Shown: piece after piece, positions 57,945 through 64,000 of the stretch
How positions within the stretch are numbered: position 1 is the stretch's first letter
Layout: each line of letters starts with the position of its first letter
NCBI GenBank assembly: GCA_028456385.1
Contig: JALNQF010000018.1
Span: 1-64,000 of the forward strand
Reading direction: 5' to 3'
Origin: Ophiosphaerella korrae
Lineage: Eukaryota; Ascomycota; Dothideomycetes; Pleosporales; Phaeosphaeriaceae
Length of the DNA stretch: 64,000 nucleotides
Position numbers and translations under genes: made by a program
The notes under the pieces: model-generated
Database searches by the model: none
Told to the model about the DNA's origin: nothing
What the model saw: only the letters and a program-made list of their open reading frames with translations

Positions 57945-60080
57945 TTATCTATTGTGCCTGGCCCACAGCTTCGCCATGTCCTCTAGTAACGTCGAACATA
58001 GCTGACAGTCCTTCCAGCCACTATTCGCCATGTGAATGTCGCGCCAGAGACAGATGGGGTTGGCTTCTTCTAGCTCCACTTTGAGATCATCTTCTTGAAT
58101 CAGCGCTTCTACTGAGAAGATCTCAGCCTCGGCTGGAACGTCGGATGCTGAGGGTTCAGGCTCAGGCGCTGGCATATCATATAGCGGCTCTCCGAATACC
58201 TCAACCGGTGACACATCATATGGTGCCTCTTCAACTGGCTCAGGTGCTGCCTCTTCGGCTGGCACTTCGACTGGCCATTCGACTGGCTCAGGTGCTGCCT
58301 CTTCGACTACCTCAGATGCTACCGCTTCGACTGCCTCAGGTGCTGCCTCTTCGACTGCCTCAGGTGCTACCGCTTCGACTACCTCAGGTGCTGCCTCTTC
58401 GACTACCTCAGGTGCTGCCTCTTCGACTACCTCAGGTGCTGCCTCTTCGACTACCTCAGGTGCTGCCTCTTCGACTACCTCAGATGCTACCGCTTCGACT
58501 ACCTCAGGTGCTGCCTCTTCGACTGGCTCTTCGACTGACCATTCGACTGGCCATTCGACTGGCTCAGGTTCAAGTTCAAATTTAGGAGGTGAAGGAGGAA
58601 CTTCTTCCTCAACCGTAGCCGCCCCGTTGGCCTTCTTTTCCTTCTTTTTGAATAAACGTCCATACCACGAAAACGAAAAATTTAGGGGCTCGTCATCGTC
58701 TTGGACTGGACTTTCGTTTTCTTTGGGAGGAGATGCACTGGAGAGAGGGTAGTTGATCTCTGCAGGCTCGGAGATTGGTTCTGGGAAAGCCTCATCAACA
58801 GGCGGAGACGGTGGTGGTTTCTCAGCTGAATCACCTGACGTCGAGCAGTAATTCACACACGAGTCTTCAAGTGATATTATGTCGTCTTCGCATGGCTCGG
58901 TGCCCGAGGCTGCTGTAGGAAACTCGAAAGAGACCTCCATTTCCGGAGCAGACACACAAATATCTTGGGAACCAGAGCAACTTGTGCAATGTTGTCGGGC
59001 TTCAGGGGCTATTGGACTCTGTGTACGCTTCAATTTCGCTCCTTCAAGCGCCTTCTGTGTTTGCAGTGTGCTCGTAAGCTTCTCGCTGAATAGCTGCAAC
59101 ACCTGACGCATTATGAATCCATCCAATACGTGCTTGCTGAGGTCTACAGCAAACTCCGTACTTGTAAAAACGGTATAGTCATCTTTGAACTGCTCTTCTG
59201 TCCTGTGTTGTAGGTATTTGTGCAACCAGCTTGTGTCGTTCAGTTCATAGAACTGATTCCTAACTTTGTTTAAGACTTCCACGAGACTCAAATCCCTGCC
59301 GTAAGCCTCAAGCTGCTCTACTGCAAGTGTTTCTAGGCCAGATAGCTCATATTCCGACGCAAGAACATATACGAAAAATGCTTGCTTGAATTTGGAAGCC
59401 GCCCGTGTTTCAGAAGCCGAATATTCTGGCCTGAGTGTTTGGTATGTACCCGTATAGAGGTAGTGCACGAGCGTATGCCCCGTGTCTGCACTTACGCCTG
59501 ACAGCGGGATATTTCCTCCAGCAATGGTGGCCGACCACTTTGGCGACTGAAGGACGTCCTTTGATACGTGGAAGGTGGCATTTCCGGGCCCGACATCGAT
59601 CGTGACAGGAATGCTGGTGTAGGGACTGTAGACTTGATCAGCAAGATGCAGCCAGATCTGAGAAGAGTGATAATAAGCTTACGAAGTCGTGGGCTCTTCG
59701 TTGATGGGCAGACACTCTTCAGCGATGGGCAGACACTCTTCGACAATGGGCAGACACTCTTCGACAATGGGCAGACACTCTTCGACAATGGGCAGACACT
59801 CTTCGACAATGGGCAGACACTCTTCGACAATGGGCAGACACTCTTCGACAATGGGCAGACACTCTTCGACAATGGGCAGACACTCTTCGGCGATGGGCAG
59901 ACACTCTTCCTGAGATTGGACCACGGCTTCGTCGACTAATAGATCACCCACACTTGCGGTAGGCTCCACTGCTACTTCGACAATCGTTCGTTCTATAATA
60001 AAGTTAGTTCTTGCCTCCTACGAACGTGGCTGGATGGGGCTCTACGAAGTCTCATTACTTTTCTTCATTTTTTTTGCCAT
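57945..60080 (-). CDS. BTB/POZ protein with two in-frame tandem repeats
   Basis: Three exons fit: 60080-60059 (MAKKMKK), 59992-59683 and 59625-57945, giving 670 residues. Exon 2 holds ten copies of a seven-residue unit EECLPIV (variants with A or N at position seven). A 57-nt intron (GTAAGC to ACAG) removes the TAA that otherwise follows EEPTTS and joins it to PYTSIPVTIDVGPGNATFHV, the start of a BTB domain (about residues 112-235; FHVSKDVLQSPKWSATIAGG, HTLVHYLYTGTYQTL). Then come a charged linker, a second tandem repeat of the type EEAAPEVV (about 58240-58560), and a C-terminal Cys/His group (ICLWRDIH and CQLC) that may bind zinc. BTB domains mediate dimerisation or Cullin-3 binding. The function is unknown; the repeats suggest length variation between strains. 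Confidence 0.78.
58240..58560. repeat. 24-bp coding minisatellite (EEAAPEVV)
   Basis: Imperfect tandem units of 24 bp (a pattern like TCGACTACCTCAGGTGCTGC with four more bases) lie in the BTB gene and encode Glu/Ala/Pro/Val octapeptides. Confidence 0.85.
59700..59911. repeat. 21-bp coding minisatellite, ten units (EECLPIV)
   Basis: Nearly identical 21-bp units, containing GGGCAGACACTCTTCGACAA, repeat head to tail. They lie in exon 2 of the BTB gene. Because the unit is a multiple of three and has no stop, several frames on both strands are open through it. Confidence 0.95.
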
Positions 60081-61872
60081 TGTGATGAATTGTGGCGTAA
60101 TCGCAATACACTTTTTACACTTGGGAGAATTTAGGCAATCTAAAAAGTACCAGGCTGGTGGGGGTGTTTTATGTCTAGGCAACAGTGACAAGGCAGAACA
60201 TGCGTCGTGTAGGACAAGGCGCTTACCCCGCGAATTGGAACCACTTAGCATTCACCACGACGCTTTGGGAACATGGAATCTCCGGACTCAGCGGCTATAT
60301 CCTGCACGAGGTTATGATGGAATCCAATCAAAGCGCTTAAGTCATTCTCGATAAGCGGGAGGGCGTGCTGTGAGATAAGTAGACCCGAAGTCTTGCATGA
60401 ATGACCCAGCTTTGAGGGATGACTCTTGTTCTTCGAAAGAGAGCGAGGTGCTCGCTACACGAGATAGTGATAACAGGTTATGGATATAGGGATTGGTGGA
60501 GGGCCTTTTTGTAGCCACCGCATGCGGCAACCAGTGGAGCATGGGACTAAGACCTATGCGCAATTCTACGCAGCCCAGACTTCAAAGCTAGTGACTCAAT
60601 ATCCTAGCACCTGCGTTCGTTCGATCACGTAGGCGATCTTTTGAGGGCGCGATTCAATCAATAGTTCTCATGCAACGATAATCTTGGAATTCAAAACGAT
60701 CAATCAGCGCACGATTTTGCACCATTCAGTCGAATTGTGTTCGTGTAGCTTGTGCGGTTGAGAATGCTAGGACTAGCATCGGACGACGCGACGCCGTTAA
60801 TCTGCAATCAAACGCGGTCTTGTATGAAAATCTTCCAGTGACCTAGTGTTGGAATTTGCTGTGAGCGTAAATCCGCCGTTTACCGTCTGAGCACCATCTT
60901 GATGCTAGAATGCAGCATTGTAAGTGAATCATTTTCAGGTTTAGTGCATATCGGTCAATGGCTCAATTGATCCAAAGCCATCGTTACCAAATTCCTGAAG
61001 CGCATGTGTAATGAAACACGAGTCAACAGTGTCTCAGTCCTTGGAAGCAATTTCACCAGCTATACTCTCTGCAGATGCAGGGCACGCAGTTGACGGTCTT
61101 GCATCTCTCTGTGCATTTGTGGTGCAAGCTGCTGACGCTAATGCACTTCTGGTGGATAGGAAGTCGCTGAGGTTGAGACCCAAGAAAGTCTTGCCGACAA
61201 AGCACGCTGATGATGGTAACGGCTCTGCACGCAAGCCTAAGGCTATCCGAGGGTGCAATCAGGTTTTTGCGTATTTTTCGCCGGCAGTCGTCCTGCACGC
61301 GGTACACATGCAACATGGAGATACTGCTCACTCCTCGGCGCAGTCGAGATACCAAAAAGTAAAGCATTCTAGCTGCAACGTGATCGGATGTCAGCATTGT
61401 CAGCGTGCGCGGTAAATGAATGGCAGCACTTCGCGGCCATGCCGCATCACATCACTACTAAGTTACGGTAATTGAACATCGACTTGAGGTTCAAGCGACA
61501 ACTTCTGCTCGATAGCTGTCCTTGCCCAGATGACAGTGGAGCAGTGCATAAGTTGAAGCGCTTGCGCTGCATATCTCGCTGGAGCGCAGAGAACTCCTAG
61601 TCAAGGAGATAGATCGCAGCTAGCGCATTTGGCCGTGCGACAGGTTTCATCTTTCTTCTCTGCTTTCTTGTACGCTGTGAAGACGGCTGGCACGGCGGGC
61701 ACGGCGGACACAACGAATTTGGTTGAAGAGACTCATTCCCGTCAAGTTGCTCAAAGGCAACAATGAAGCGGCCCCGGAGACGCTGGTGGAGTAGCGAACG
61801 CTCAGCGTCACCACGTGCATATCTCAGAAAATTGCTAGGATGGAAGCCCTAAAACAGAGTCGCGTAGCGAAC
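60081..61872. other. Intergenic, no gene supported
   Basis: The sequence next to 60081 is the BTB gene's promoter side. Frames at 60034-60563 and 61011-61415 show no known domain. Nothing else is recognised. Confidence 0.5.
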
Positions 61873-62335
61873 CTAGACACGTGTAGAGCCTACATCCAGC
61901 GTCGATCTGATCCTTGAAGAAAGTGTATTCTCGGCCGCGCTTGTCTGACATTGCAAGGTTAGGATGACACTTGGTTGCTTAATCTCAATCACCTGCTGGA
62001 ATACATTATAGGCCGTCTCGGAGGTATCATCTGTCAACGACAAGCGTGCTCTCGTCTTCTTGCTGAGCAGGATCCGAATGTCAAGAATAGCGACGTCTCG
62101 AAGAGTATATCTTCCGTCTGATGCTTCTCCAATAAGCGCATTCACATTGCGAAGTATGGGGCTGTTGTATAATTTTGTCGTACGACCCTTCATCGGCGAT
62201 AAGCTCTTGTAGGACAATGACTATGCCAAGTCGACCAGTTGCAAGCCTGATAGCATTCTTCACACTGTTGGCCAACATGCCTGTCAGTCGATCATTCACT
62301 GCCCAACGTCGTATTGGTATGATACATGCCGGCAT
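61873..62335 (-). pseudogene. Unidentified protein fragment with a frameshift
   Basis: Two overlapping minus-strand frames look like parts of one protein. The first reads NDRLTGMLANSVKNAIRLA and continues through IVIVLQELIADEG. The second reads MKGRTTKLYNSPILRNVNA, then DVAILDIRILLSKK, QQVIEIKQPSVILTLQCQTS, to a stop at 61873. They overlap at about 62170-62220, suggesting a frameshift or a missing intron. Composition looks coding, but I do not recognise the family. No full-length gene is visible. Confidence 0.35.
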
Positions 62336-62628
62336 TGCACATAACTGTATTCTAAGGTAAAATTAGAGTGCCTAAGCTAGTAGCTAAGAAGATCCTAGGT
62401 GAAAAACCTATTAAGATATTTCTACTAGGATAATCCTAACAAAAATTCTTAGTATCACTACTTTTTAAGCTCTAACGTGGTTCACAAGCGAGGCTTCACT
62501 CATCTAACAAGGGAAATGGGGATGGAAGAACACAGGTATAATTCAATTACAAGTTAGCGATAGTAGCAGTTTCCTATATCTAAAAAACTGATTATTTTCT
62601 CGCAATTTTGGGGATGTTAGCACTAAGC
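62336..62628. other. AT-rich spacer with imperfect palindromes
   Basis: Short spacer between the fragment and the TPR gene, containing CTAGGATAATCCTA-like imperfect palindromes near 62430. No gene seen. Probable 3' flank of the TPR gene. Confidence 0.4.
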
Positions 62629-64000
62629 TTATTCAACTGTCGTCTTGTCTTTTTTCAAATTTTCTCGGATCAAAGACAGTTCAGTTAAAGTTTGTTGTGT
62701 TGCTGGATGTTTAACCCCCAATCTTCGTTCCCTTTCTTCAAGGACTTGCAGCTGAAGCTCTTCGGCTTCCTCCATCCGCCCCAGAGCTCGGTAGGTCAAT
62801 GCCAAGTTTGCCATACTGTCAGCGATTCCGCGGTCTACGAGATACTCGCTGAGTTCCTCTATATAGCTGTCCTCTAGTTGTCTTCTGAGCTTGGCATAGT
62901 CGCTGTCTCGCCCAAGTTGCTTATACGAGGACATTAAATTAGCCATGACGACTGACGTGACGTGGTGTTCGGGCCCTAGACTTGTGAGGCTCGTATGTAG
63001 AGCTTGCTCCTGAAGCTGTTGAGCCTCCTTCCATTTTCCCTGCCGTGCAAAAGACAAGCTTAGATTAGAGATACATCCGAGTGTCCTGCAGTGTTGAGGA
63101 CCAAATTTTCTTGTGTGAATTTGAATATCCTCTTTCTGTAAACGCTCAACTTCGTCCCATTCCCCTCGATTGAGGAACTTATCTATGAGACTATGCAAGA
63201 CGTCCAATGTATTCTGATGGTCTGGCCCCGCCACTTCTTGTATGACTTTCAATGTCTCCAGTTGAAGCGCATCTGCTTTGCCCATTTCGCGTTGCTCCAG
63301 AGCTTCTGTAATCCGAGCGCTTAAGCTTGAAATTTTAGTCTGTGCCTCGGGACTGATGTGTACCGGATCGTTCACTTCGATCGAGACGTCGTCTGATTGA
63401 TTAATATAACTTCCTCTTGATCTGCTGTTTAGTGCGCTATCTAATCTGTCTCGCAAGAGTTTATTTCTCTTGGTTTTCAATATGCGCGATTGTATCTCTT
63501 CTGCATCATGGAAGGCTCCTCGGGCGAAAAGTGAAATGGCTACATTTGACGATGCAGCCAAGGCAAATTCATGTTCTTGGCCGAATATATCGTCCAGAGC
63601 TTGCATGACTTCGACAAATAGGCGTTCAGACTCATCCGGTTGCCCTATTTCGAAACAAATATCTGCAAGCAGTGACGTGCTGGTTGTCCAAAAGGCATTG
63701 CCTATCCCGAGCGAGCTTCTTAGGCCTTCGACGTCTCTCTCAATTTCGTTTTTAGCATCTTCAAGAACACCGCATGTGCGGTACTGGCCAACTAGGTCCT
63801 GAGTTGTAATATCCCCCATGTTGTTTAGAGTAGTATATATGATTCCAGGGAATGCTTTGCTATTTACCTCTCGAGACTTCAGTTGAATGAGAACGATCTC
63901 CAGGTCCTCTTCGTTTCGACCACAACGAAGTAATAGCGACTTCGTTCTTTGTTCATCTGCGCTACCGCCGAATCCAATCTTACAACACAATGCGAGCTGG
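62629..64000 (-). CDS. TPR (kinesin-light-chain-like) protein, 5' end outside the window
   Basis: The frame is open from the right edge to a stop at 62629 (457 codons). It holds TPR units of the kinesin-light-chain kind, typical of fungal NB-ARC-TPR or HET-associated proteins: LLADICFEIGQPDESERLFV, LSLSFARQGKWKEAQQLQEQ, VMANLMSSYKQLGRDSDYAK, and a last strong unit MANLALTYRALGRMEEAEEL followed by LEERERRLGVKHPATQQTLT. A charged segment with no TPR pattern (about residues 190-240 of the visible part) separates two repeat groups. Any nucleotide-binding or effector domain would lie beyond 64000. The start codon is not in the window. Confidence 0.75.
   Translation of the reverse strand, partial: QLALCCKIGFGGSADEQRTKSLLLRCGRNEEDLEIVLIQLKSREVNSKAFPGIIYTTLNNMGDITTQDLVGQYRTCGVLEDAKNEIERDVEGLRSSLGIGNAFWTTSTSLLADICFEIGQPDESERLFVEVMQALDDIFGQEHEFALAASSNVAISLFARGAFHDAEEIQSRILKTKRNKLLRDRLDSALNSRSRGSYINQSDDVSIEVNDPVHISPEAQTKISSLSARITEALEQREMGKADALQLETLKVIQEVAGPDHQNTLDVLHSLIDKFLNRGEWDEVERLQKEDIQIHTRKFGPQHCRTLGCISNLSLSFARQGKWKEAQQLQEQALHTSLTSLGPEHHVTSVVMANLMSSYKQLGRDSDYAKLRRQLEDSYIEELSEYLVDRGIADSMANLALTYRALGRMEEAEELQLQVLEERERRLGVKHPATQQTLTELSLIRENLKKDKTTVE

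Noticed and set aside
59689..59913. Tandem array considered as CRISPR or as a plus-strand repeat protein
   Set aside because: Units are contiguous with no spacers, and the minus-strand frame connects to a BTB domain by splicing, so it is a coding minisatellite.

Overview
The window reads as nuclear DNA of a filamentous ascomycete, most likely a dothideomycete of the order Pleosporales. Genes carry short GT-AG introns (about 50-75 nt), the APSES regulator is clearly StuA of the pleosporalean type, and one AT-rich stretch carries repeat-induced point mutation (RIP) style damage. Taxonomy is inferred from protein likeness recognised by eye; no search was run.

Left part (1-13 kb): the sequence opens with an artefact-like poly-T/poly-G block. 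It is followed on the minus strand by a urea permease (DUR3 type, 10 exons), a broken DUF1446/AtuA-like gene, fimbrin (SAC6), and the developmental regulator stuA. Upstream of stuA lie about 9 kb (13-22 kb) without a gene I can support, rich in simple repeats.

Middle (22-41.7 kb): a membrane-anchored PXA-PX-nexin-C sorting nexin and a hotdog thioesterase form a head-to-head pair. Then comes a decayed HET-NACHT-WD40 (NLR-type) pseudogene of 2 kb. It lies inside a 3.4-kb interval bounded by a perfect 11-bp inverted repeat ending in TA. Next are an ADF-homology (coactosin-like) gene whose real last exon is tiny, a 5'-truncated pogo/Fot1-type transposase tail, a 2,299-residue coiled-coil protein with about ten internal repeats, and the proteasome lid subunit RPN6.

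Right part (41.7-64 kb): an atypical extended SDR protein that seems to lack the YxxxK pair, a Vps62-domain gene with a probable one-base deletion, RNA polymerase I largest subunit RPA190, and the U4/U6 snRNP protein PRP3 (head-to-head with RPA190). The last 8 kb is faster evolving: a broken protein-kinase-like gene, a BTB protein with two different in-frame tandem repeats, an unidentified frameshifted fragment, and a TPR protein running off the edge.

The genes do not form one pathway. Housekeeping genes (actin cytoskeleton, proteasome, Pol I, splicing) alternate with accessory, repeat-rich or decayed loci. I found no secondary-metabolite cluster, CRISPR, rRNA or convincing tRNA. Exon limits were worked out by hand from splice signals and reading-frame phase.
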